Source: Diatrype stigma (lineage: Eukaryota; Ascomycota; Sordariomycetes; Xylariales; Diatrypaceae). From it: 64,000 nucleotides of DNA. Each line of letters opens with the position of its first letter. The first letter of the stretch is position 1. The position numbers and the translations under genes were made by a program. Under the pieces are notes generated by a model. It had not been told where the DNA came from, searched no databases, and saw only the letters and a program-made list of their open reading frames with translations. The stretch lies in the NCBI GenBank assembly GCA_022225965.2, contig JAKJXP020000120.1:1-64000 (forward strand), written 5' to 3'. Of this stretch, positions 49,833-59,333 are shown piece after piece.

Positions 49833-50906
49833 TCACAGCTTGCTCTCGTCCCGGATCTGCGTATACGCATAATGCCACCCCTCAGCTTTCATATCCTCCC
49901 TAACCTTGTAGTTCTCCTCCGCGATCTTCAGCACGTTCATATCCAGATCGACGACCGACACGCCCTCTGCGCGCCCCATCCTGCCCAAGGAGCCGATGTG
50001 CGGCACGCCGATCTGGCTGAGCCCGGCGTAGTTGGTCTTCTCCCCCTTTTCCGGCGGGCCTCCCGCGTTGACGAAGATCACGGCGCTGGTGTTCTCGAAA
50101 GCCCGGCTGGCGATAGCACTGTTCAGGAAGACCGCCTCCCCGTCCGGATTCAGCGCGTACCCTTCGTCTGTCACGTCCTTCATCGTCCAGAACGCAGGCA
50201 CGCAGATGATCTCCGCCCCATCGGCGATCAGCTCCCGGAAGGCCTCCGGGAAGGCCAGGTCCCAGCAGACCAAGAGGCCCACCCGGCCCAGGGGCGTGTC
50301 GAACGCGCGGTGCGGCTCGTGGGCGGACGAGACCAGGTGCCGCCGCTCCGGGTGCCAGAGGTTCTTCTTCTGGTAGCGCCCGCAGATCTTACCAGTGTCC
50401 GAGATGAAGTAGGCTATGTTAGACAGAGAACCGCCATGTGTCTCCACGATGGTTCCGGGCACGATGCAAATGCTAAGCTCCTTCGCCAACTCCTGGTACT
50501 TCTTCAGGTAGGCTGGCGACTCTGCGCACGACGGCCCAAACGCCGGATCCTCTGGAACCCACGACGTGAGGTGGTACTCGGGCAATACTGCCAAATGGCA
50601 TCCCTTTCCAGCGGCGTCCCTGATGAACGATGCAGCTTTGGCAAAGTTCTCTTTTGGAGAGAGAGGCTAAATATGTCGAATGTAAGTGAGCAAAAGGTAC
50701 GGATCATCAAGGCATGGGTACAGCGCATCCCTTCAGGTCATTGGGTTGACGTTACACCTAGTAGCAGTACTGAAATTGCCTTATATTGACATGTATATGG
50801 ATGAATCCCATGCCTCTAGTAGCTAGATGTGGAATGGTAACGAGGGAAAGGCCGAACAGACCTTCGGGTGTAGCTGGATGAGAGCGACCTTGTAGACAGG
50901 CGCCAT
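49833..50906 (-). CDS. Carbon-nitrogen hydrolase (nitrilase superfamily), amidase / carbamoylase-like
   Basis: Cytosolic hydrolase of a non-peptide C-N bond; the substrate is not known. Two exons, 50862-50906 and 49833-50666, with a 195-nt phase-0 intron, give 292 residues, normal for the superfamily. The Glu-Lys-Cys triad is intact: Glu45 in LPEYHLT, Lys115/116 in RYQKKNLWHPE and Cys149 in LVCWDLAFPEAF. No second domain (glutaminase or NAD synthetase partner) and no signal peptide. CWDLAFPEAFRE fits the aliphatic amidase / N-carbamoyl branches better than aromatic nitrilases, which usually have CWEN or CWEH. Exon 1 encodes only MAPVYKVALIQLHPK, the first strand, and this fixes the start at 50906. 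Confidence 0.88.
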
Positions 50907-51737
50907 TTTTACGAGGCGGTTGTTTTAGTTCGATTATGATATCAGGTCTGCGAAGTGCTTTTCGATTATGCTGCCAAAACAAGATTGTATAAAGATCACT
51001 TGCGAAAGAATGGTCCCTTTGAGTTGATATTGGAGCGAAAGCGATCTATCGACATAGACCTGGAGATGCATCCAAGTAGAATCTATACCCCACTAAGCAA
51101 GCTCATACCGCTTACCTAAGTATTACATACTATTAAAAAGGTAGGTTCCGACCTACACTATTGATGCATCTTGTAGTTACCTGATAGCATACAACGTCAT
51201 GGTTTACGTACAAATCAACTGTGATCCTATAGGATGGCATTCTCTACAACCTTAGATTCATTACCTGGTATACAGGGTGTAAGGTAGACAGAAGGGATAA
51301 TCATGTGAATATAAGGCAAAGTTCTTAGTATCAGCCCCTGAATACCCCTGGATGAACGATCTAAACCTGGTTTCGTGAGGCAGGTCGTCTTTTTTGTAAT
51401 GAAGGTCCTAGCGACCTGTCTTCCGCATACGATTGGAAGGAGAGATTCGCCAACTTAAAGCATGAAACCCCGCTGGTGAGGAAGGCTCAACCCCTTCACT
51501 GCAAATGTAGGTACTTGTACTTGATCAGGACTTTACCTCGTAGATGCGAACGACCCTTTCCTCCATATGGAAAATTTGTGATGTCGAAAACCCCGGGCTG
51601 GCAAATGAGACAGAAAGCCGCTTCAGACCTACATAGTAGCCTAGCATTCCTTTCCCTCTTGCTCATTAACCCCTCAACCCTTATGTCAAGTATACCTAGG
51701 TAGTCTTAGTTTATTTCGATTACCTACCGCCGATGCC
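50907..51737. other. Intergenic / possible 5' exon region of the surface-protein gene
   Basis: 0.8 kb. A hydrophobic open stretch at about 51600-51700 (LAFLSLLLIN) could be a signal peptide for the gene that follows, but I could not join it in frame with a normal intron. Confidence 0.35.
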
Positions 51738-52580
51738 ATGCAGGCGCTGACAACAGTGTACACTCCTCCGGCATCGTGTTCCAACCGGTATGCTGTATAC
51801 ATCGCCACCGCTTCGTCGACAAGCACCATACCGCCCAGCAGCGGGTGGATCGATCCCCTGTTCACGGAATGCATACCCACCGAGTACCAAGACTCGTATC
51901 CCACATTCAGCCCAGGAGTATGCCCCGATCAAATGGCCATGGTTGATCACACGTCGAACAAGCATAACCGGAGGACGGTCTGGACCGGGCGGTGTTGTCA
52001 AAGGTTCGATACCGTCCCGTTTCGCACTCCATACCGGTAGGGCCAGGGAAGACCGAGGCTGATATGATAGCGAGAGGTAAACAGTGGCTTCTCAACGCAT
52101 CGCGATGACCCGGATTGGCTTTGCACCTCGACTATCACGACGCCCATGGCTTTCCTCCTGGACCCGAACATCTCGACGGCAGATGTCTACACGACGCTAT
52201 CCCATCTGTGGATCGAGCATGACCAGGTCACAGTACAGTGGGAGAAGACAGATCTCCGTGTCCTTCCAGAGGACGTGTCTACGTCCTACGCATCCATCAT
52301 GAAGATAACCACCCATGCGACGACTACTTCCACCGAAACCAAGTCCCCCGGTTCTTCGAATACGACAGCGCAAAGCACAAGAACTACTACTTCGTCCGCA
52401 AGTCCTTCCCCAGCAAGGACTGCTACAGGACCTACTCCATCGAGAACGACTGCGTTGGCTTCCTCAACGTCACACGGCGTACCATCTGCAGTAGATACAG
52501 GCTTCGAGAAACTGATGGCCTCAAGGGTATCAAGCTGGTACACGTTGTTCCTGTCACTCATTTTAGTGATATGGTATTAG
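51738..52580 (+). CDS. Probable S/T-rich membrane-anchored surface protein (5' end uncertain)
   Basis: Two exons, 51738-52003 and 52085-52580, joined through an 81-nt intron with a weak donor (GTTCGA), give about 253 residues. The N-terminal part begins ALTTVYTPPASC and contains FSPGVCPDQM and CCQSGFSTHRDD across the junction. This pattern, together with HDQVTVQWEKTDLRVLPED, resembles a large uncharacterised family of fungal extracellular proteins with a Cys-rich head and a single C-terminal membrane segment. The tail matches: a Ser/Thr-rich region (STETKSPGSSNTTAQS and following), then a hydrophobic end (WYTLFLSLILVIWY) with almost nothing after it, which could be a membrane anchor or GPI signal. 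A signal peptide should precede ALTT; none is encoded from 51738, so the 5' exon is missing or decayed. Could be a degenerate copy. Confidence 0.5.
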
Positions 52581-53276
52581 TTTAGACTAAGTGGTAATCA
52601 GGTTGTAAAAGTAATGAAAGGACTTGTACTGTATGCTGGGAAATCCGGTCTGGCTATGGTAGGCGTTCTATGATCCACAGACTGTATCGTATGCGATACA
52701 GAGCTATTGTGTAGTGATTGATATCGGAATTGTTTGTATTGTCAAGATTGATGATGCCTCAACGGGTTCAAAGAGGCCAATTAGCCAATTTAATCCTAGT
52801 ACGTACTAATTAGGTGGTAGTCTTCAAGTTCCCAACCCCTAATTGCGAATGAAAAGGGGTATAATCAGTTTCATGTTGACGTCTATCAAGACAAACATTC
52901 AAAACGCATCTATCAGGAGCATGACTGACACACAGACAAACCACATGACACGAAAACAGAAAAAAAGAAAAAAAAAAAAAAAAAAAAAAAAGAAAACGCA
53001 CCGCACATGTATCAACATACATCCTGCATTGCATATATATCCGTGACCCCTTTCCCTCTCCAAGTATAGTACGCGCCTTGCTTTCTTTGATCATTTATCA
53101 ACGCCGTCCGGAATCCTGGTATCCAAGCCACCTACCTATGGCATCATGGCTCTGACCGCGCCGCGAAGTTTATAAATATATAGTAATTACAACCTCAATG
53201 CCAAACAAACGAGTCCAAGCACCCTCGAATCCACGAACTTCACCTAAGCAAGTACCGCTACCTAACCAACGCAAAA
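52581..53276. other. Convergent 3' intergenic region with poly-A tract
   Basis: No gene seen. An A-rich tract at about 52960-52993 (over 20 A in a row, lightly interrupted) lies between the surface-protein gene (+) and the copper ATPase gene (-). Confidence 0.55.
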
Positions 53277-56200
53277 CTACCCCCCTCCGATCTTCCTAGG
53301 CCGAAACCCGATCCCCCACCACCCCAGCCGCAGCGCCAAGCTGCTGAGCACGACGCTGATCGAGCTCGCCGCCATGGCCAGCCCGGCCCACTCGGGCTCG
53401 AGTCTGACGTGCGTGTGTGCCTCTGCTCCTCCACTACTACCCTCACCCCCACCACCGCCACCGATGACAATCGGGTAGAAGCACCCGGCGGCGATGGGGA
53501 CCGCGAGCAGGTTGTAGGCGAGGGCCCAGGCGAAGTTGAACTTGATGCGGCGCAGGACGGCGCGGCTGAGGTCGAGCAGCGTCACCAGGTTGCCCAGGGG
53601 GTTCTGGCTCGAGATCAGCACGAAGCCCGCGCTCGCGATCGCCACGTCGCTGCCGCTGCCGACCGCGACGCCGACGTCGGCCGTGTGCAGCGCCGCGGCG
53701 TCGTTGATGCCGTCCCCGACCATGGCGACGACGGTGGGGTTGGTGTTGGTGTTGGCGGTGTGCCTGCGTTCGACACCACCCCCGTGTTGTACCATGCCAT
53801 CCCTATCTGCATCTACGTCTGCGTCTGCGTTTGCGTTTACATTGACGTGGATGTCGAACGCCCCCTCCTCGTGGGCTTTCTCTCCTATCCGCTGCTGCTG
53901 CTGCTGCTGCTGCTTCTGCTCCTCCTCGCTTTGCCCGTATCTGCCTTCCTCGAGTTGCCGTTCCGGCAACACCGGCCTTCGACTTCGACAGTGGCTGAAG
54001 GGGTTCAACACGCTGAACAGTGATGTGCGGTCAGCACTGCTGCTGCTGTGATGAGGCTGCCGCCGCCGCGTGGTATTATCGGCCCTGGGCGTAGACTGCA
54101 GCCAGGCGATGCGGTCGTGCTTCTCCGTCGGCAACACCCCGGCGATGACGTTGGAGCCGGGGATGCCGACCTGGCTGGCGACCGCGCGCGCCGTCGTGGC
54201 GTTGTCGCCGGATAGCATCCATACGTCGATGCCGCCCTCCTGCAGGGTCCGGACGACCACTGCGGCCTCGGGGCGGATCGGGTCGGCGATGGAGAAGGCC
54301 GCGGCGAACTCCCAGTCACTGTTGCTGAACGTCTTTTCTCCATCGTCCGTGTCCGTTCTGCGCGTGTCCGCCTGGATAATAGCGACGAGCGCAACGGACT
54401 TGGCCTCGGTCTTCCAGGTCTGGAGCGTCCTGGAGACCTCGCTGGGGATCTTGACACCCAGGTCGGCCATGAGAACCTCGTTCCCCACCGCAATCTTGGT
54501 GATGTCATGGGACCCTATAGGATCTTGGATAGGAATATCACGAGTTGATACTGACGCCTTAAGACCTTTACCTGGGAGCTCTTCCACGTTTGCGATGGAT
54601 ACTTGCTGCTGTTGTTGAAGCTGTGGGAAGCCAGACTCGGCTGCAGCATTGCAGAACGACACGATGGCCTTTGCGATAGGATGGCTACTGCTCTCTTCCG
54701 TACTGCGGAGAATAGCGAAGAACGCGCTACGCCGCCGCCGCCGTGTTCGATCGTCATCTGGAACCGCCTCTTCCTCGAGGTCGATATCGCGATCGTAGTC
54801 TGAGGTAAAATCGAGACCACGGGCGAAAGAGCAGTCAGTGACCGTCGGCTCGCCGCCCACGGTAAGGGTACCCGTCTTATCGAAGACGACGCAGTTCACG
54901 CGACTGGCCTTCTCAAAGGCCTCGCCGCCCCCCTTAGCCAATATGCCGTACTTGGCAGCCAGGCCGCTCCCGACGACGATGGCGGTGGGCGCGGCCAGCG
55001 CGAGACCGCAGGGACACGCCACAACAAAAACAGCAATAGCGAAGCGTAGCGAGAAGGCCACCCAGCTCCCCTCGGACTCCCTCTCTCCATCCAAGAGGAA
55101 GTGCTCAGGGGCCGTGCCGCCCAGCCCGATGACGAGCCAAACGACCCAGGTAACAATGGCGACCAGCACGACGGCGGGGACGAAGTACGCCGTCAAAACA
55201 TCGGCAATTTTTTCCACGGGCGCGCGCGTGGCCTGGCCCTCGCGTACGATCCGCACGATGTTGTCGAGCATCGAGTGGCCGGCGACCCCGGTGATTTCGA
55301 CGACGACAGGGGCGTCCTTGTTGATGGTCCCGGCATAGACGGGGTCGCCCTCGGTTTTCCGGACGAGGCGCGACTCGCCCGTCAGGCTGGACTCGTCAAA
55401 CTGGGTGGTGCCCCCGCCTTGCACAATGAACCCGTCGCAGGCCGGAGAGGCGCCGTGCGGGATGCGCACGAGGTCGTGGAACTCTAGGTGGTCCACCGGG
55501 ACGACCACGTCTCTCGCTCCATGAGTCTGATCGCCACCCGCCTCGTCGTGGACAACGAGGATGGCGGTCGTGGGCCGGAGCTTGATCAGCGACTGGACGG
55601 CGTCGCCGGCACGGGACTTACTGTAGGCCTCTATCAGCCGGCCGACGAGGAGGAACAACGCCAAGAAGATGACGGCGTCGAAGTAGAAGTTGGCGTCATC
55701 GACACGGCTGGGACGGTCGACGCCGGCCGCGACGAGCTGGGCGCACGACGAAAGATAGGCCACACCCGTGCCCAGCGACACGAGCAGATCCATGCTGCCG
55801 AACCGGTAGAAGCGCTGCAGGAAGGGGACGCCGCTCTTCGGCCGCCACATCACCACGATCTCCCGGATAGCGCGCTTGTGGAAGATGTTGGCCGGCCAGA
55901 AGAACACGGGCGTGGCGAGGGTCAGGAGGATGTACTGAGCGCGGCCGACCCCGGCCCGCCACGGTTCCATGAGCCACATCTTTCCCGGGTCGTGGTCGGG
56001 CACCGTGGCCATGTAGATGATGCCGATTACAAAAGTTGGGATCGTCAGGACGGCCGTTACGATTACACGGCGGAGGAGGTCCCTTTGGTGATGTATAGCC
56101 CCTTGGGTCGCTAGTTCTTCCAGGGTTGGAGGGTGATAGATGCGTGCGCTGAAATTGCTGTTGCCGCTGTCGCCGTTAGAGCACTCGATGGCCGCGAGAA

Positions 56201-56816
56201 GATGACGAATCGTGAAACGTGGTGCGTCGGGCTTGTATCTGATCTTGGCGATGGGATTTACCAGACTGGGCTTGTGAAGCACTTCGACACTGCCTAGAGA
56301 ACAACTTTCCAAAGCCTGTACAACGCGAGTCGAACATAAATCGCTTTGGAGGCCACCGACATATATCTCGACGGTCCGTTCATGGTCCTTCCCTGACAAC
56401 TCGTGGTACTTCTCGTCCGCGTCGGCGCTTATTACTCGATCGAGGATCGCATCGTAGCCTAAGTCCTCGATAGCCTCGACTATTTGACCAGCATCTTCCT
56501 TAGAGCCGCGGTATATGACGGTGGCCTCGTTCGCTAGGAGACTAACATTCACCTTCCATCCAGTATTTTGTTGCTCTAGGTTGTGTGTGATGGTGTTGAC
56601 GCAGGAGCCACATGTCATGCCTCGAATCGCTAGCGAAGCTTTCCATAACGGCTGGCACGATATCTGATCCGAGGACTGGTCAGACCTGAAAGGGGTTACG
56701 TCTTGGGCAGACGGTGCCACCGTAGGCAAAACCTCCGATGAAAGCGCCTTCCTCCCCATCACCACAGGTGTTGAGGTATAATACTGTGATGAATTATTAA
56801 GATTGGCTATAGTCAT
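53277..56816 (-). CDS. Copper-transporting P1B-type ATPase
   Basis: Membrane pump for Cu(I), either to the secretory pathway (CCC2/ATP7 role) or out of the cell (CrpA role). Single exon, 1179 residues. One intact heavy-metal domain with GMTCGSC (Cys69, Cys72); a second, degenerate one (about 145-210) has GGLQSDLCS and has lost the CxxC. Eight membrane segments. TGES in the actuator domain, metal-site CPC (601-603) in ACPCGLALAAPTA, phosphorylation Asp646 in DKTGT, SSHPIAKAI (nucleotide domain), GDNATTARAVA, GDGINDAAAL, and the final two membrane segments are all intact. Unusual: about 110 extra residues (encoded about 53740-54090), including QQQQQQQ and an Asn/Asp/Ala repeat, between the GDN and GDGIND motifs, which are normally about 50 residues apart. 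The start at 56816 is the first ATG; Met20 is also possible. The metallothionein-like gene 9 kb away supports a copper role. Confidence 0.92.
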   Translation of the reverse strand: MTIANLNNSSQYYTSTPVVMGRKALSSEVLPTVAPSAQDVTPFRSDQSSDQISCQPLWKASLAIRGMTCGSCVNTITHNLEQQNTGWKVNVSLLANEATVIYRGSKEDAGQIVEAIEDLGYDAILDRVISADADEKYHELSGKDHERTVEIYVGGLQSDLCSTRVVQALESCSLGSVEVLHKPSLVNPIAKIRYKPDAPRFTIRHLLAAIECSNGDSGNSNFSARIYHPPTLEELATQGAIHHQRDLLRRVIVTAVLTIPTFVIGIIYMATVPDHDPGKMWLMEPWRAGVGRAQYILLTLATPVFFWPANIFHKRAIREIVVMWRPKSGVPFLQRFYRFGSMDLLVSLGTGVAYLSSCAQLVAAGVDRPSRVDDANFYFDAVIFLALFLLVGRLIEAYSKSRAGDAVQSLIKLRPTTAILVVHDEAGGDQTHGARDVVVPVDHLEFHDLVRIPHGASPACDGFIVQGGGTTQFDESSLTGESRLVRKTEGDPVYAGTINKDAPVVVEITGVAGHSMLDNIVRIVREGQATRAPVEKIADVLTAYFVPAVVLVAIVTWVVWLVIGLGGTAPEHFLLDGERESEGSWVAFSLRFAIAVFVVACPCGLALAAPTAIVVGSGLAAKYGILAKGGGEAFEKASRVNCVVFDKTGTLTVGGEPTVTDCSFARGLDFTSDYDRDIDLEEEAVPDDDRTRRRRRSAFFAILRSTEESSSHPIAKAIVSFCNAAAESGFPQLQQQQQVSIANVEELPGKGLKASVSTRDIPIQDPIGSHDITKIAVGNEVLMADLGVKIPSEVSRTLQTWKTEAKSVALVAIIQADTRRTDTDDGEKTFSNSDWEFAAAFSIADPIRPEAAVVVRTLQEGGIDVWMLSGDNATTARAVASQVGIPGSNVIAGVLPTEKHDRIAWLQSTPRADNTTRRRQPHHSSSSADRTSLFSVLNPFSHCRSRRPVLPERQLEEGRYGQSEEEQKQQQQQQQRIGEKAHEEGAFDIHVNVNANADADVDADRDGMVQHGGGVERRHTANTNTNPTVVAMVGDGINDAAALHTADVGVAVGSGSDVAIASAGFVLISSQNPLGNLVTLLDLSRAVLRRIKFNFAWALAYNLLAVPIAAGCFYPIVIGGGGGGEGSSGGAEAHTHVRLEPEWAGLAMAASSISVVLSSLALRLGWWGIGFRPRKIGGG

Positions 56817-59333
56817 ACCATAGGAAGCAGCAGGTGAGTTGATTCGTATAGGAATATTATTAGGTAAAGTATAGTAGAATAGAAGAGCGTTGTCTTCCAG
56901 GCTGTTTGGTGTCTATAGGTCGATGGAACAAGGATACAAACACGATAAGAGAAAGCACAGGACCGATATAGAGGGTTCCTGGCTATAAGTAGGTAGGCAT
57001 GGGCCTGAGGTTCTGAATCGGTGAGTGTGGATCTGTCATGCGCTTTTTGTGCGTAAATCCTGACATGTTTGTTAGGGGCAAAACACGCGCAAGGAATGTC
57101 CACAGACTGATTCCAGAGGCAGGGACCGCTCTGGAAACCAAACCCGGTCTTTCAGGTTTCCAGGTCGGCACAGATCCAAACAATCATCGGAGCCCTCATG
57201 GCACCGATCTGTACTTAGGCACCCAGACAATGCAGGCTCAGACCAGGACATGTTGACGAGCACCGGCACCCGTGTCTAAACCATCATGCCAGGTATACAT
57301 GAACGGCATTGGAAGGCAGCCAAGCCGGTTCCAATGGCAGCCACTCACCGGGGAGGGGAGTAACTACATGTAGATAGGCCAGGTAGGCCACCTTCGCTCC
57401 CGAGTCGCCATGCTGCCCCTATAGCCCGGTAGACGTGCCTATAGGACAGAGTGTGAGAAAGCGAAGGCCCACCCTACCAGACCTGGGTGGTCGATTGGAT
57501 AACTGATGACGAAGTGTGCAAGAAGTCGTAAAAGACCAATCATACTCGCTAACCGCAGAAGGGATTTGATATGGTGGCGGCAACTGTCAACCGAAGCGAT
57601 TACCTGGCAGGCGAGGCAGGAGTGACGGGATTCACTTATTTCCTGACTAATACCCAATTTGCCTACTACCTACTTTAGGTAAACAGGTGGTCTGCTGGTT
57701 GGGACGCCAGGTACATCCCATAGATTCGTTGTAAGCCAGGGCTACTTCTATTTTCTCGATGGCTCTAGAAGGCGACAAAGGACATTACCTAGCGAAGGAG
57801 GTCAGGTCGTGGCTTTCAGGGGTTTGAGCTCCGCAGCCTCCGCCGCCGGAGCCAAAACGATCTTGGTAAATTAAGAGAATTAAACCGGATGGGTGGCAGT
57901 TACTGAAGCACTTGCTTACCTACTCCCATACTACCTACACACTCCCTAAGTAAGTCCCTAAGTAAGTCCCTAAGTAAGTCCCTAAGTAAGTCCCTAAGTA
58001 AGTCCCTAAGTAAGTAGGTATAGTACCTAGGTATCTACCTATCTACCTATCATGCGGCATGGCATGCCGCCCAGGCGCAAGTAATATAGCCTATAGCCTA
58101 TAGCCTAGGTATAAAGTGTATGTAGGTATGTATGCGGAGTTGGCGAATCAGGACGAGGGGGGCCTGGCAGGACTGGCCACTAATGGGTTGCCGTCATCCG
58201 TCCCCGTGGCCGAATTGGGCGAGGTCCCCATCACTCCCCGGCCCGGGGCGACGATCACGCACAAAGGGCGCACATGCTCCGCTGCCCGAGTATAGGAGCG
58301 AACCGAACCCAACATTAGGTATCTCTAACACACACTCCCCTGGATAGGTCCTAATGTTAGGCATGTTCGCCTTGCCGCAAAAACCCCGCCTGTAGCCTGG
58401 CCTCCTACCTTAGGTCTAGTACCCTAGGTACCTAAGATCCTTTTCAATCCAACGGAACTGAAGCAAGCACCCAAGAGGTCAAGACAGCTGGGGTTACTTG
58501 CATGCATACGACCTGGAGTCAGGAAGTAGGCAATACGTATCAAGCCTACCTGCCTACCAGACCAACAGCAGGGCAGGCAGCAGAAGCTATTCCCAATGAG
58601 CTAGCTCTGTGTAGGTATCTCGGTAGTGTATATTATACTCATTATAAATCACATTACATTACATACATGTCCATGTATGTGATGCATCTATTCAGCGAGT
58701 AATCCGCCCACACGTCCACCTGGATCTGAGATTGCGTGGCGGGAAGTCACAGTAGACCAACGGAGCGGAGCGTCAGTCTGTTGTTCTAGTTCGTGTGCAA
58801 CAAGCCACGCAGTTCTTTGTTCTTATTGCTGGCCAGCCAGCCCCAGCCCACCTCCTAGCAGTTCATCTCAGATGGGCGTATCTTTGCAGCCATAGACATA
58901 GTCTCACGTATACACATGTGAGATATGACCGGAAGACGCAGTAGAAACGATATGTTCCTGCTCGAACACCGAACGGCGAACATCATCGACATGTTGATTA
59001 TGGTTTGGCGTATCATCGAGGCGGGAAACATGAAGGCTGAAGATGAGATTGACGGGTAATCTTGATCGTGTCCGCGCATACCTGCACACATCAACAAAAA
59101 AAGCCTAGAGATCGGTAAATAACGTGGGTGTTGGTATTAGGAGCTGCAACGCTACATTAATAAATGCCTTGAAAAAATGGCCGCTAAAGATCAAAAAGTA
59201 GTACCAGCAATGCCACCAGCTCAATCCACACACAACAGGATACCTCTCCCCCGCCCAGATCTTGGGGGGAGCTAGGCATATCGCCGCCATAAACCTACAT
59301 AAAGATGCGATACCTAGATCGGGAGAGGCTACG
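56817..59333. other. 2.5-kb gene-poor region
   Basis: No supportable gene. Upstream half is presumably the copper-ATPase promoter. It holds the 12-bp array at 57944-58015, many TACCTA/TAGGTA words, and an ACCTAGGT palindrome at 58025-58032. Confidence 0.5.
57944..58015. repeat. Tandem repeat, 6 x 12 bp (CCCTAAGTAAGT)
   Basis: Six perfect head-to-tail copies (72 bp) directly before a run of TAGGTA/TACCTA words. CCCTAA is also the complement of the telomere repeat unit TTAGGG, but here it is interrupted by AGTAAGT. Confidence 0.92.
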
